From assembly GCF_902506605.1 (NCBI RefSeq), contig NZ_LR733979.1, positions 703,064 to 767,063 of the forward strand: 64,000 bases of DNA. The letters run 5' to 3'. The stretch is from Sphingomonas sp. AX6 (GTDB lineage: Bacteria > Pseudomonadota > Alphaproteobacteria > Sphingomonadales > Sphingomonadaceae). Within the stretch, counting starts at the first letter, position 1. Every line of letters begins with the position of its first letter. Below are positions 48,845 through 58,654 of the stretch, piece by piece. Made by a program: the position numbers and the translations under genes. A model generated the notes under the pieces. The model saw only the letters and a list, made by a program, of their open reading frames with translations. It searched no databases and was not told where the DNA came from.

Positions 48845-51733
48845 ATGAATAGCCTTTCCCGGCGTCTCTCGCGCCTTTCGCTCGTTTCCCTGCTCGCGCT
48901 TTCGGTCGCGACCCATGCGCAGACGGTGCAAACCGCGCCGCAATCCGCAGCTGTCGCCGCGCCGCAATCGTCGGGCACGCCCTGGCTGTTCCAGGGCAGC
49001 GACATTCCGCCCGATCCCGCCTGGACGTTCGGCGTGCTGCCCAATGGTGTGCGTTATGCCGTGCGCCGCAACGGGGTGCCGCCGGGCCAAGTGTCGATCC
49101 GCGTTCGCGTCGATGCCGGATCGCTGATGGAGCGCGAAAGCGAGCTGGGCTATGCGCATCTGCTCGAACATCTCGCCTTTCGCGGTTCCGAACATGTGCC
49201 CGACGGCGAATCGAAGCGGGTGTGGCAGCGGCTGGGCGTGACCTTTGGGTCGGACAGCAATGCTTCGACCACGCCGACCAACACCGTCTATAAGCTCGAC
49301 CTACCGACCGCGACCGACCAGGGGCTGGACGAATCGATGAAGATCGTCGCCGGGATGCTGGAGCGCCCGTCGATAACGAACGCTGCGCTGACTGCCGAGC
49401 GTCCGGTGGTGCTGGCCGAACAGCGCGAGCAGCCGGGACCGCAGATGCGTTTCGGCGAAGCGCTGCGCGGGCTGTTCTTCGGTGGCCAGCCGCTCGCCGA
49501 ACGATCCCCCATCGGCAATATCGAAACGCTGGAGGCGGCGACCGAACAAAGCGTGCGGGCGTTCCACCAGCGCTGGTATCGCCCCGACCGCACCGTCGTC
49601 GTGATTGCGGGCGACAAGGACGCCAAGCTGCTCGAACAGATGGTGGTCAAGCACTTTTCCGACTGGAAGCCGACCGGCGCGGCGACCCCGACCCCGGATT
49701 TCGGCGATCCCGATCCGTCGCAGCCGACGACCGCGGCGACGGCGGAGTCGTCGTTGCCCCCCGCGGTCAGCTTCGCTTGGCTGCGGCCCTGGTCGATCAC
49801 CGCCGATACGATCCTGTTCAATCAGGAACGCCTGACCGACCTGCTCGCGTCGCGCATCGTCAACCGGCGGCTCGAAAGCCGCGCGCGCGCCGGGGGAAGC
49901 TTCCTGCGTGCGGGTGTCAGCCTGGACGACATTTCCCGCTCGACCAACCTGACCTCGGTCTCGGTCTATCCGCTGGGCGACGATTGGGAAGCGGCGCTCA
50001 AGGATGTGCGCGCGGTGATCGCCGCCGCGACGACGCGCGCGCCGACCCAGGCCGAAATCGACCGCGAACTCGCCGAAATCGAAAACGCGATGAACCAGGG
50101 GGTCGCTACCGCGCCGGTCGAACCGGGATCGCGGCTGGCCGACACGATGGTCGAGGCGGTGGACATCAACGAGACCGTGGCGTCGGCGCAGGTCAGCTAC
50201 GACATTTTCAACGAGGCCCGGACCAAGGGCATGTTCTCGCCCGAGCGGGTGCTCGCATCGTCGAAGAAGATCTTCGACGGCGCAGCGCTGCGCGGCATCG
50301 TCAACACCCGAACCCCCGACAATACCGCCACCGCCAAGCTCGGCGCGGCGCTCAAGGCCGAAGTCAGCGGTGCCGAGGCGCTTGCCAGTGCCGAGCCAGT
50401 GTCGATCGACGACCTTCCGCCGCTGGGCACCCCCGGCACGATAGAAGTGCGTCAGCCGGTGCTGAGCAATCCCGAAATCAATATCGAAGCAATCCGCCTG
50501 TCGAACGGCGTCAGCGTCCTGATGTTTCCCAACGATGCGGAAACCAACCGCGTCTATGTCCGGGTGCGGTTCGGCACCGGCCTGCGCGGGCTACCCGCCA
50601 AGCAACAGACCGTCGCCTGGGCCGGACCGATGGCGCTGATGCAGTCGGGAATCGGCGACCTCGACCAGGAGAAGCTCGACCGGCTGGTTGGCAATCGCAA
50701 CATCGGGCTGAGCTTTTCGCCCGACGACGACGCCTGGATCCTGGGCGGGCAGACGACCGCGGCGGACCTGCCCGATCAGTTGCGGCTGCTCGCGGCCAAG
50801 CTCCAATATCCGCACTGGGACGCCAATCCGGTGGTTCGCGCGCGCGCCGAAATGCTGGCGGGCTATGCGGCGATGGAGGCATCGCCCGATGGTATATTGG
50901 CGCGCGATCTCGAAGGCTTGCTCCGCGATGGCGACTTGCGCTGGGCGACCCCCAGCCGCGCCGCGGTCGAGGCGCTCGATCCGGCGAGTTTCCGCGCCTT
51001 CTGGGAACCGATCCTGAAGACCGGCCCCATCGAGGTTCAGATTTTCGGCAATATCGACGGCGAAGCTGCCGCTAAAGCCGTGGCCGCAACTTTTGGCGCG
51101 CTCCCGCCACGCGCACCTGCAACCACGACCGGATCGCCGGTGGTATCGGCCACCCCCAATGACGCACCCGTCATCCGCCGTCACACCGGCCAGCCCAATC
51201 AGGCGGCGGCCGTCATCGCCTGGCCGACATCGGGCGGTAGCGGCGCGATCTCCGAAAGCCGCAAGCTCGAAATCCTCGCGGCAGTATTCCGCGACCGCGT
51301 GCTCGACGAACTGCGCGAACGCACCGGCACCAGCTATTCGCCGACCGTGCTCAGCCAGTGGCCGGTCGGGCTCGACGCCGGTGGGCGCATTATGGCGCTC
51401 GCCTCGGTCGCGCCCGATCAGACCAAGTTCTTTTTTGAAGCCGCGCGAAAGATCGCCGCCGATCTGGTCGCCACCCCGATCACCCCGGACGAACTCCAGC
51501 GTGCGGTTCTGCCGACCGTGCAACAGACGATGCGCATGTCGAGCGGCAACAGCTTCTGGATGCAGCAGACTGCGGGCGGCACCCGCGATCCTGCGCGGAT
51601 ACAGGCTGTGACGACGCTGGTGCCCGATTATCAGCAGACGACGCCTGCCGAAATTCAGGCACTGGCAGCCAAATATCTGGGCGCGGACAAGGATTGGTCG
51701 ATGGTGGTGCTGCCGGAGGAGGATACGAACTAA
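48845..51733 (+). CDS. M16 family (pitrilysin-like) zinc peptidase
   Basis: A 962-residue exported protein with signal peptide (SRLSLVSLLALSVATHAQT). Zinc motif H-x-x-E-H in YAHLLEHLAFRGSEH near residues 117-121 followed by the distal Glu; a second, inactive M16 domain forms the C-terminal half. Periplasmic oligopeptide degradation is likely. Its last bases overlap the convergent GAF gene by four. Confidence 0.9.
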   Translation: MNSLSRRLSRLSLVSLLALSVATHAQTVQTAPQSAAVAAPQSSGTPWLFQGSDIPPDPAWTFGVLPNGVRYAVRRNGVPPGQVSIRVRVDAGSLMERESELGYAHLLEHLAFRGSEHVPDGESKRVWQRLGVTFGSDSNASTTPTNTVYKLDLPTATDQGLDESMKIVAGMLERPSITNAALTAERPVVLAEQREQPGPQMRFGEALRGLFFGGQPLAERSPIGNIETLEAATEQSVRAFHQRWYRPDRTVVVIAGDKDAKLLEQMVVKHFSDWKPTGAATPTPDFGDPDPSQPTTAATAESSLPPAVSFAWLRPWSITADTILFNQERLTDLLASRIVNRRLESRARAGGSFLRAGVSLDDISRSTNLTSVSVYPLGDDWEAALKDVRAVIAAATTRAPTQAEIDRELAEIENAMNQGVATAPVEPGSRLADTMVEAVDINETVASAQVSYDIFNEARTKGMFSPERVLASSKKIFDGAALRGIVNTRTPDNTATAKLGAALKAEVSGAEALASAEPVSIDDLPPLGTPGTIEVRQPVLSNPEINIEAIRLSNGVSVLMFPNDAETNRVYVRVRFGTGLRGLPAKQQTVAWAGPMALMQSGIGDLDQEKLDRLVGNRNIGLSFSPDDDAWILGGQTTAADLPDQLRLLAAKLQYPHWDANPVVRARAEMLAGYAAMEASPDGILARDLEGLLRDGDLRWATPSRAAVEALDPASFRAFWEPILKTGPIEVQIFGNIDGEAAAKAVAATFGALPPRAPATTTGSPVVSATPNDAPVIRRHTGQPNQAAAVIAWPTSGGSGAISESRKLEILAAVFRDRVLDELRERTGTSYSPTVLSQWPVGLDAGGRIMALASVAPDQTKFFFEAARKIAADLVATPITPDELQRAVLPTVQQTMRMSSGNSFWMQQTAGGTRDPARIQAVTTLVPDYQQTTPAEIQALAAKYLGADKDWSMVVLPEEDTN

Positions 51734-52209
51734 CCGTGGATCGCCACCTTGCTCCCCAACAGCGCGGACAATTGCCGCGCCATTCGCTCCATCGCCTCCA
51801 CCACTGCGGCGACGGCGACCGAATGGGGCCGCGGGTCGATCGCGCATAAGGTGCCGAAAAAGCGTCCATCCTCAAGAAAGATCGGAAAGGACGCATAGCT
51901 TTCGAAGCCGTAGAGCATCGGCACCGGGTGGGTGCGCCAATCCGCATGACCGCGCACATCGTCGATCACCACCGCCTGGCCCGACTGGCGGATATCGTTG
52001 CAGATGGTGGTGTTGATATCGAGTTCGTCGCCGGGGTTCATGCCGAATTCGATGCGATCGACCACCTGGCATGCGATCCAGCGTTCTTCGGTGACGCGTG
52101 CCATCGCGGCAAAGCCCATGCCGGTCACCCGGCAGACTTCCTCCAGTATCGCGCGGATCGCCGGTTCGTCCCCCAGCGCCGCCGACTCGCTAGAAAGCTC
52201 GTCGCGCAT
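51730..52209 (-). CDS. GAF domain protein
   Basis: A 159-residue single GAF domain (TGMGFAAMARVTEERWIACQ; ICNDIRQSGQAVVIDDVRGH; GFESYASFPIFLEDGRFFGTLCAID). This variant is frequent before histidine kinase domains, but here stands alone. It could bind a small ligand or chromophore. Start at 52209 is chosen for a GGGGG-type ribosome site; a start at 52233 is possible. Confidence 0.75.
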   Translation of the reverse strand: MRDELSSESAALGDEPAIRAILEEVCRVTGMGFAAMARVTEERWIACQVVDRIEFGMNPGDELDINTTICNDIRQSGQAVVIDDVRGHADWRTHPVPMLYGFESYASFPIFLEDGRFFGTLCAIDPRPHSVAVAAVVEAMERMARQLSALLGSKVAIHG

Positions 52210-52330
52210 CTCTGCCCCCAGTAGCGGGAGCATGACATAAGTTGCGCGCGACGCAATATGCCGAACACACGAGGGATTCCGGGCAACAATCGCAGTCGAT
52301 CCGGACGCGTGTTTGCACCCGGCAGCGCCA

Positions 52331-54127
52331 TCACCCCTGTTTGTAAAGCGCGTCCAGCCGCTCGCCATATGCCGCACGCAACACATGGCGGCGGATTTTA
52401 AGGCTGGGGGTCAGTTGCTCGTTCTCGATCCCGAACGGTGCGTCGGCCAGGATGAAGCGGCGAACGCGTTCGGTGACCGACAAATCCTTGTTCACCCGCT
52501 CGACCGCGGCATTCAGCGCGGCGCGATACCCAGGGTTCTGCGCCAGGCTCACGAAATCGCATTTCGCGCCCCCTTCGGCACACCATTCCTGCGTCCATTC
52601 GGGATCCGGCACCAGTACCGCGGTCATATAGGGCTTGCGGTCGCCATAGATCATCGCCTGGATAATCTCGTTCTGGAGCGTCAGCATCCCTTCGATCTTT
52701 TGCGGCGCGACATTGTCGCCCTTGTCGTTGACGATGATGTCCTTCTTGCGATCGGTGATCTTGATCCGGCCCTTGTCGTCGATCAGGCCGATATCGCCGG
52801 TGTGCAGCCAGCCGTCTTTCAGGACGCGGGCCGTCTCCTCATCGTTGCGCCAGTAACCGTGCATGACCAGTTCACCGCGCACCAGGATTTCGCCGTCTTC
52901 GGCGATGCGAACCTCGGTATTTTTGAGCGGCGGGCCGACCGTATCCATCTTCAGCCCCGCCGACGGGCGATTGCACGAAATCACCGGCGCGGCTTCGGTC
53001 TGGCCGTACCCCTGCAAGAACGTCAGCCCCAGCGACTGGAAGAAATTGCCGACCTCGGGTGTCAGCGGCGCGCCGCCCGATACCATCGCCTTCATCCGCC
53101 CGCCGAAGCGCTTCGAAATCTTGGGTTTGAGCAGGCGGTTGACAATCAGGTTCATCGGCATGTCGCCGACCGCGACCCTACCCGTCTCCGCTCTCTTGCT
53201 GCCGATCGAGACGGCACGGTCGAGCAGATAGGCGGAGACTTTACCCTGTTTCTCCACCGCTTTGCTGATCCGAGTGCGCAACACCTCGAACAGCCGCGGG
53301 ACGACGACCATGATCGTCGGGCGCGTCTCCTCGATATTCGACGCCAGCTTGTCGAGCCCTTCGGAATAATAGATTTGCCCGCCCAGTCCGATCGGGAAAT
53401 GCTGGCCGCCGCTATGTTCATATGCGTGGGACAGCGGCAGGAACGACAGGAACACCTCGTCCCCCCAGCCGAAATCCTCGCTGATGACGGTCACGCAGCC
53501 CTCGACATTGTGCAGGATCGCGCCGTGATGCTGCCGCACCCCACGCGGCGCACCGCCCGTGCCCGAGGTATAGATGATGCACGCCAGATCCTCACGCTTG
53601 AACTGCGCGCGCGCGGCGGCCGCTTCGGGTTCGGTCGGATGATCGGCGATCAATTTGGACCAGTTGTGGAAATCGAGCGTCCCCGATTGCCCGATCTTCA
53701 AATCCTCCATGCCGATGACATGGTGAAGCGTGTCCGAATGGAGCGCGGCGGGCAGCAGCACCCGCGCAAGCTTCGCGGTCGATACGATCACCGCTGCCGC
53801 GCCCGAATTCTCGATGATGTGGGTATGGTCGCGCTCGGTATTGGTGACATAGGTGGGCACGGTGACGCAGCTCGCCGCCATGATCGCCAGATCGGACATG
53901 CACCATTCGGGGCGGTTTTCGCTGACCAGCATCACGCGGTCGCCGGGCTTTAGCCCGATCGCGGTCAGCCCGGCGGCAAGCGATGCGACCTGACGCGCGG
54001 CATCGGCCCAACTGGTCGATACCCATGCCCCGCCCTGCTTCCCCCACAGGAACGGCTTGTCGCCATTCTCGCGCGCGCGGGTGAAGAACATGGTGACCAG
54101 ATTGGGGAAATGTTCGAGCTGCCGCAT
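52331..54127 (-). CDS. Long-chain acyl-CoA synthetase (AMP-forming)
   Basis: A 598-residue AMP-binding enzyme. IYTSGTGGAPRGVRQHHGAI is the ATP loop, FLQGYGQTEAAPV the adenine motif, and WLHTGDIGLIDDKGRIKITDRKKDII the hinge. It activates fatty acids as CoA esters, supplying beta-oxidation or lipid synthesis. The FadD15-like form is common in actinobacteria and sphingomonads. Confidence 0.9.
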   Translation of the reverse strand: MRQLEHFPNLVTMFFTRARENGDKPFLWGKQGGAWVSTSWADAARQVASLAAGLTAIGLKPGDRVMLVSENRPEWCMSDLAIMAASCVTVPTYVTNTERDHTHIIENSGAAAVIVSTAKLARVLLPAALHSDTLHHVIGMEDLKIGQSGTLDFHNWSKLIADHPTEPEAAAARAQFKREDLACIIYTSGTGGAPRGVRQHHGAILHNVEGCVTVISEDFGWGDEVFLSFLPLSHAYEHSGGQHFPIGLGGQIYYSEGLDKLASNIEETRPTIMVVVPRLFEVLRTRISKAVEKQGKVSAYLLDRAVSIGSKRAETGRVAVGDMPMNLIVNRLLKPKISKRFGGRMKAMVSGGAPLTPEVGNFFQSLGLTFLQGYGQTEAAPVISCNRPSAGLKMDTVGPPLKNTEVRIAEDGEILVRGELVMHGYWRNDEETARVLKDGWLHTGDIGLIDDKGRIKITDRKKDIIVNDKGDNVAPQKIEGMLTLQNEIIQAMIYGDRKPYMTAVLVPDPEWTQEWCAEGGAKCDFVSLAQNPGYRAALNAAVERVNKDLSVTERVRRFILADAPFGIENEQLTPSLKIRRHVLRAAYGERLDALYKQG

Positions 54128-54202
54128 GGGGCCGTTTGCCTCTCACCGATTATCTTTGGCGAAAGGACTAAACCGTAATCGAAAGGGCGCAAGGCCGTAA
54201 CG

Positions 54203-54442
54203 TCAGTCCGCGCTTCCCGGCATGGGATGACGATGGACGAGAATGTCGAGAAATTTTCGCGGTGTCATCCGGGCATTCCACGCTTTCTCATGAAAATAAT
54301 AGGCCACAGCGTTGCACAACGGTTCGACCAGCGCGATGCCACTCGCGATCGCCAGCGACCCGGTAAACAGATAGGCGACGGTGAAGCCGATCCCGAGATG
54401 GATCACCAGATAGCTGAGTGTTTTCGCCAGATCGCGCGACAT
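54203..54442 (-). CDS. DUF2061 membrane protein
   Basis: A 79-residue protein with two membrane helices (LSYLVIHLGIGFTVAYLF; LAIASGIALVEPLCNAVAYY) and the DUF2061 ending FHEKAWNARM. Role unknown. ATG 54442 fits the family's usual start (KTLSY near residue 7). Confidence 0.85.
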   Translation of the reverse strand: MSRDLAKTLSYLVIHLGIGFTVAYLFTGSLAIASGIALVEPLCNAVAYYFHEKAWNARMTPRKFLDILVHRHPMPGSAD

Positions 54443-54541
54443 GCCTATGCTCCTCGACCCCCTCAATGCATGGGCGCAGCATATCGATCCAGTCGGTTGT
54501 CGCGGGCAGTGTAATCGGACGGGGCGATCAGCGCAGCGTGA

Positions 54542-55525
54542 TCACAGCCCGTTCGCGATCCGGCGCGCCAGGCCTGGCCCTTCGAACACCAGTGCGGAAT
54601 AGAGCTGGACCAGGCTGGCCCCCATATCGAGCCGCCGACGCGCTTCGTCGGCGTTGTCGATCCCGCCTGCCGAGATTAGAGGGATCGCCCCGCTAGCGAT
54701 CGCCACCACCTCGCCCAACTTTTCGCGCGCAAGAAGTTGCAATGGCTTCCCCGACAACCCGCCCGCCTGCCCGCGATCGCGCGACCGCAATTCGGGGCGC
54801 GAGATCGTGGTGTTCGACACGATCAGCGCATCGATCCCGCCGTCGATCACCGTACGCACGATCGGCTCCAGCGCCTTGGCGTCGAGGTCGGGGGCGATCT
54901 TCAGGAATAGCGGCACGCGCCTGCCCCCGATCATGCGCGCCCCGTCGCACGCCGCCAGCAGATCGGCGAGCATCGCGGGATCCTGCAAATCGCGTAAATT
55001 CGGCGTGTTGGGTGAAGAGACGTTGATCGTCACATGATCGGCAAGCGGCGCAGCCTTTGCCACGCCGATCGCGTAATCGGCGATGCGGTCGCCCGAGTCC
55101 TTGTTGGCGCCGACATTGATGCCGATCACGCCGCGCCTCTTGGTACCCGCCACGCGCGGCAACGCGGCGTCGATGCCGCCATTGTTGAACCCCATGCGGT
55201 TGATGACGCCGCGGTCCTCGGCCAGCCGGAACAAGCGGGGCTTCGGATTGCCCATCTGCGGTCGCGGCGTCAGCGTGCCGACTTCGATCCCGGCAAAGCC
55301 CAGCGCGTGGCACGCGTCGATCGCCTCGGCGTCCTTGTCGAACCCCGCCGCCAGACAGACGGGATGGGCAAATTCGATCCCCGCGACCATCACCGGACTA
55401 CGTTTTGGTGCGGAAGGTGCCCCAGGACACCCGACCGCCTGCCAAGCAGCCAGGCTGCGGATCGTCAAACGATGCGCCGACTCGGGATTGATGCGGAACA
55501 GGAGCGGGCGAAGCGTGCGAAACAT
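54542..55525 (-). CDS. pyrD: Dihydroorotate dehydrogenase (quinone), class 2
   Basis: A 327-residue FMN enzyme of pyrimidine synthesis, membrane associated and quinone linked. GFDKDAEAIDACHALGFAGIEVG, INVSSPNTPNLRDLQ with the catalytic Ser of class 2, and LISAGGIDNADEARRRLDMGA for FMN phosphate binding. A short distance from the divergent AraC gene. Confidence 0.94.
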   Translation of the reverse strand: MFRTLRPLLFRINPESAHRLTIRSLAAWQAVGCPGAPSAPKRSPVMVAGIEFAHPVCLAAGFDKDAEAIDACHALGFAGIEVGTLTPRPQMGNPKPRLFRLAEDRGVINRMGFNNGGIDAALPRVAGTKRRGVIGINVGANKDSGDRIADYAIGVAKAAPLADHVTINVSSPNTPNLRDLQDPAMLADLLAACDGARMIGGRRVPLFLKIAPDLDAKALEPIVRTVIDGGIDALIVSNTTISRPELRSRDRGQAGGLSGKPLQLLAREKLGEVVAIASGAIPLISAGGIDNADEARRRLDMGASLVQLYSALVFEGPGLARRIANGL

Positions 55526-55569
55526 GGCGTTTGCGCATGGCGCAATGGCGGATATTCGTCAAAGCCTGT

Positions 55570-55716
55570 GCCATTTCGATCCGAAATGGCGATTCCATCC
55601 AATACGGAACGGATGCGAATCGACTATCCATTCCTTGCGACCCGAAGCGGACGTCATCGACGAACGCTTAACCCTAATGGCTCCGCGGCCTTTCAGGCTG
55701 CGGGGCCATTTCTTTC
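55570..55716 (+). ncRNA. Candidate small RNA or leader ending in intrinsic terminator
   Basis: In the pyrD-AraC gap, GCCATTTCG-ATC-CGAAATGGC (55570-55590) forms a perfect nine-pair hairpin, GATTC..GAATC (55591-55620) a second weaker one, and 55677-55709 a 14-pair stem with loop TTC and two G-T pairs, followed by TTTCTTT. The terminator has no plus-strand gene before it, so it probably ends a small RNA or attenuates AraC expression. No recognised RNA family. Confidence 0.45.
55677..55716 (+). terminator. Intrinsic terminator upstream of AraC gene
   Basis: Left arm 55677-55691 and right arm 55695-55709 pair fully (two G-T pairs), tail TTCTTTC. The hairpin lies about 50 bases before the ribosome site of the AraC-type regulator. 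Confidence 0.7.
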
Positions 55717-55765
55717 AGGCGCGAAACGAGCTACAGTCGGCCAACGTCAACAGGGGGACGTGCGC

Positions 55766-56614
55766 ATGTCGATTACGCTCGACTATGCGGTGCCTGGCGC
55801 TGGTGCCGCCGAGATATTCACATTATTCTATCATTTCCGCGCCGATGTGCCGCGGTTTGAGGATACCGAGCGGGCCGACCACGCGCAGTTGCGGTTCCGA
55901 TTGTCGCCCGGCGGTGCGACCTATCATTTCGCCGACGGCAGCGTGCAGGAAGCGCCCGCCCACCATGTCGTCGGCCCGACCAGCGGCGCGATGCGCGTGG
56001 TGGCCGAAGGCCCGGTACATGTGTTCGGCGCAGGCATCACGCCCGCTGGCTGGGCCGCGATCACCGGTGCGAGTGCCTCCGCCTTTTTGAACCGGGTCGT
56101 CGATGCGCACGCATTGCTAGGCTGCGCGGTCGGAGAAGCGGCGGCGGCGTTGGGGCGGGCCACCGACACCACGGAGATGGTCGCTATCATCGAGTCCATG
56201 ATCGGCGGATGGGTTGCGGATGCCCGGCGTCAGTCCAGTTTCGTCGCGCAGGTCGATGCCTGGCTGGCGGACAGCCATTCTCCCGAGGTGAATGATCTGG
56301 TTGCCGCCACCGGCCAGTCGCGCCGCCAGGTCGAACGGCGCTGCAACGCGTTATACGGCGCACCGCCCAAATTGCTGGCGCGCAAATATCGCGCATTGAA
56401 GGCAGCGGTCTCGCTCGCCGCACATGAAGCCGACACGGACGCACTGATCGAGCGTGGCTTTTACGACCAGTCGCATTTCATTCGCGAGGTAAAACAATTT
56501 ACCGGACTCACGCCATCACAGCTGCGCGAACAGCCTAATCTGCTCGCACAACTCACCATCGCCGGACGCCATGCGTTGACCGGCCAAGTCAGCCCGATGA
56601 TCTCCGAAACCTGA
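55766..56614 (+). CDS. AraC family transcriptional regulator
   Basis: A 282-residue regulator. The N-terminal half is a sensor domain (RFRLSPGGATYHFADGSVQE) of the DUF6597-like type. The C-terminal half carries AraC helix-turn-helix motifs (VAATGQSRRQVERRCNALYG; IERGFYDQSHFIREVKQFTG). CAGGGGGA ribosome site before the ATG. Target genes unknown. Confidence 0.85.
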   Translation: MSITLDYAVPGAGAAEIFTLFYHFRADVPRFEDTERADHAQLRFRLSPGGATYHFADGSVQEAPAHHVVGPTSGAMRVVAEGPVHVFGAGITPAGWAAITGASASAFLNRVVDAHALLGCAVGEAAAALGRATDTTEMVAIIESMIGGWVADARRQSSFVAQVDAWLADSHSPEVNDLVAATGQSRRQVERRCNALYGAPPKLLARKYRALKAAVSLAAHEADTDALIERGFYDQSHFIREVKQFTGLTPSQLREQPNLLAQLTIAGRHALTGQVSPMISET

Positions 56615-56680
56615 AGCGCCAGCGGTTGACGCAAGCAGCGAACGCCCCCATCTGCCCAATCGGAACGATTCGATCCGATT

Positions 56681-56695
56681 TGAGAACCATTCGCA
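56681..56695 (+). promoter_or_regulatory. Fur-box-like site before sufR
   Basis: TGAGAACCATTCGCA has the 7-1-7 form TGA-x-AA-x-N-ATT-x-TCA-like of Fur boxes, with two departures from a perfect palindrome. It ends one base before the sufR ATG and would block initiation. Iron control of suf genes by Fur/Mur-type regulators is established elsewhere; here it is inference. Confidence 0.45.
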
Positions 56696-56696
56696 C

Positions 56697-57188
56697 ATGC
56701 GCCTTTCCGCCCAGGCAGATTATGCCGTCGTCATGCTCAGCGCTGCGGCCCGCCATTGCGGCGGCGTCGCGCGGCTGAACGCGACGTTGATGGCGGAGGA
56801 AACCGGCTTGCCGCTACCCACAGTTCAGAAACTGGTCAGCCGATTGTCGTCCGCGGGCCTGATCGAATCGACGCGAGGCACCGGCGGTGGTTTCCGCCTG
56901 TCGCGTCCGCCCGCCGCGATCAGTCTTGCCGACATCGTCGAGGCTATCGAGGGGCCGATCGCGCTGACGACGTGTGTCGATGCGGGTAAGCATGATTGTG
57001 CGATCGAGGGTAATTGCCGGGTCAAGCCGCATGCTAATGCCGTCAACGGCGCCGTGCGCGGCGCGCTGGCGGCGATCAGCCTCTCACAACTTTCCTTGCA
57101 TCCCGGCGGGCCGACGCCGCGCGCAGCGCGTGCTACCGATCCCCTCCCCAACTGGACCCCGGCCTCCGCCGGGGTACGGAGCTTGTAA
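56697..57188 (+). CDS. sufR: Rrf2-type regulator of the suf operon (IscR/SufR-like)
   Basis: A 163-residue Rrf2 protein. The winged helix spans residues 1-80 ([47 protein letters not shown]). Three cysteines (93, 101, 107) can hold an Fe-S cluster that senses cellular status. The final residues ([12 protein letters not shown]) are encoded by a palindromic repeat. Directly precedes sufB. Confidence 0.88.
   Translation: MRLSAQADYAVVMLSAAARHCGGVARLNATLMAEETGLPLPTVQKLVSRLSSAGLIESTRGTGGGFRLSRPPAAISLADIVEAIEGPIALTTCVDAGKHDCAIEGNCRVKPHANAVNGAVRGALAAISLSQLSLHPGGPTPRAARATDPLPNWTPASAGVRSL
57151..57175. repeat. Palindromic repeat in the end of sufR
   Basis: ACTGG followed by ACCCCGGC-CTCC-GCCGGGGT (57156-57175), a perfect eight-pair hairpin. 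The core TGGACCCCGGC is shared with the inverted pair near 37,250-37,356. It lies 15 bases before sufB and encodes the last part of SufR. Confidence 0.75.
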
Positions 57189-57190
57189 TC

Positions 57191-58654
57191 ATGGCTACCA
57201 AGAACGCAGAGGCGCTCGCCGCCGCGAACAAGAAATACGAGTGGGGGTTCAGCTCCGACATCGAACAGGACTTCGCCCCGAAAGGCCTGAGCGAAGACAC
57301 CGTCCGCTTCATCTCGGCCAAGAAGGGTGAGCCCGAATGGATGCTCGACTGGCGGCTGAAGGCGTTCCGCCTGTGGGAAACGATGGAAGCGCCCGACTGG
57401 GCCAAGTTGAACATCGACCCGATCGATTATCAGGACGCCTATTATTACGCAGAGCCCAAGGCGAAGCCTAAATTGGGCTCGCTGGACGAGGTCGATCCGG
57501 AAATCCTGCGCGTCTACGAGAAACTCGGCATCCCGATCGAGGAGCAGAAAGTGCTCGCTGGGGTAGAGGGCGCGCGCAAGGTTGCGGTGGACGCAGTGTT
57601 CGACAGCGTGTCGGTCGCGACCACCTTCCGCAAGGAACTGGAGGCCGCGGGCGTCATCTTTCGCTCGATCAGCGAGGCGATTAAGGAATATCCCGATCTC
57701 GTCCGCAAATGGCTAGGCAAGGTCGTGCCGATGCACGACAATTACTTCGCGACGTTGAATTGCGCGGTCTTTAGCGACGGGACGTTCGTTTATATTCCCG
57801 AGGGCGTGCGCTGCCCGATGGAACTCAGCACCTATTTCCGCATCAATGCCGAAAATACCGGCCAGTTCGAACGCACGCTAATCGTCGCCGACAAGGGGTC
57901 GTACGTCTCGTACCTCGAAGGCTGCACCGCGCCGATGCGCGACGAAAACCAGCTCCACGCCGCGGTGGTCGAACTGATCGCGCTCGACGATGCCGAAATC
58001 AAATATTCGACCGTCCAGAACTGGTATCCCGGCGACGAGAACGGCAAGGGCGGCATCTATAACTTCGTCACCAAGCGCGCCTTGTGTCAGGGAAAAAATA
58101 GCAAGGTGTCGTGGACGCAGGTCGAAACCGGCAGTGCGATCACCTGGAAATACCCAAGCTGCGTGCTGAACGGCGAAAACAGCGTCGGCGAATTCTATTC
58201 GGTCGCGGTCACCAACAACCTTCAGCAAGCCGATACCGGCACCAAGATGATCCACAACGGCAAGGGTTCGCGCTCGACCATCGTGTCGAAGGGGATTTCC
58301 GCCGGGCGTTCCGACAATACCTATCGCGGGCTGGTGCGCGTCGGCCCGAATGCCGAGGGCGTCCGCAACTTCACCCAGTGCGATAGCTTGCTGCTGGGCG
58401 ATCAATGCGGCGCGCACACCGTCCCCTATATCGAGGTCCGCAACCCGTCCGCCCAGATCGAGCATGAGGCGACGACCTCGAAGATCAGCGACGACCAGAT
58501 GTTCTACGCCATGCAACGCGGGCTGGACGCGGAAAGCGCGGTCGCGCTCATCGTCAACGGGTTCGCCAAAGAGGTGTTACAGCAACTCCCGATGGAATTC
58601 GCGGTGGAAGCGCAGAAGCTGCTGGGCATTTCGCTTGAGGGGAGTGTGGGATGA
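57191..58654 (+). CDS. sufB: Fe-S cluster assembly protein SufB
   Basis: A 487-residue scaffold subunit of SufBC2D. Landmarks: [57 protein letters not shown] (Cys), [40 protein letters not shown] and [19 protein letters not shown]. It builds the nascent cluster with sulfur from SufS. First structural gene of the operon. Confidence 0.96.
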   Translation: MATKNAEALAAANKKYEWGFSSDIEQDFAPKGLSEDTVRFISAKKGEPEWMLDWRLKAFRLWETMEAPDWAKLNIDPIDYQDAYYYAEPKAKPKLGSLDEVDPEILRVYEKLGIPIEEQKVLAGVEGARKVAVDAVFDSVSVATTFRKELEAAGVIFRSISEAIKEYPDLVRKWLGKVVPMHDNYFATLNCAVFSDGTFVYIPEGVRCPMELSTYFRINAENTGQFERTLIVADKGSYVSYLEGCTAPMRDENQLHAAVVELIALDDAEIKYSTVQNWYPGDENGKGGIYNFVTKRALCQGKNSKVSWTQVETGSAITWKYPSCVLNGENSVGEFYSVAVTNNLQQADTGTKMIHNGKGSRSTIVSKGISAGRSDNTYRGLVRVGPNAEGVRNFTQCDSLLLGDQCGAHTVPYIEVRNPSAQIEHEATTSKISDDQMFYAMQRGLDAESAVALIVNGFAKEVLQQLPMEFAVEAQKLLGISLEGSVG

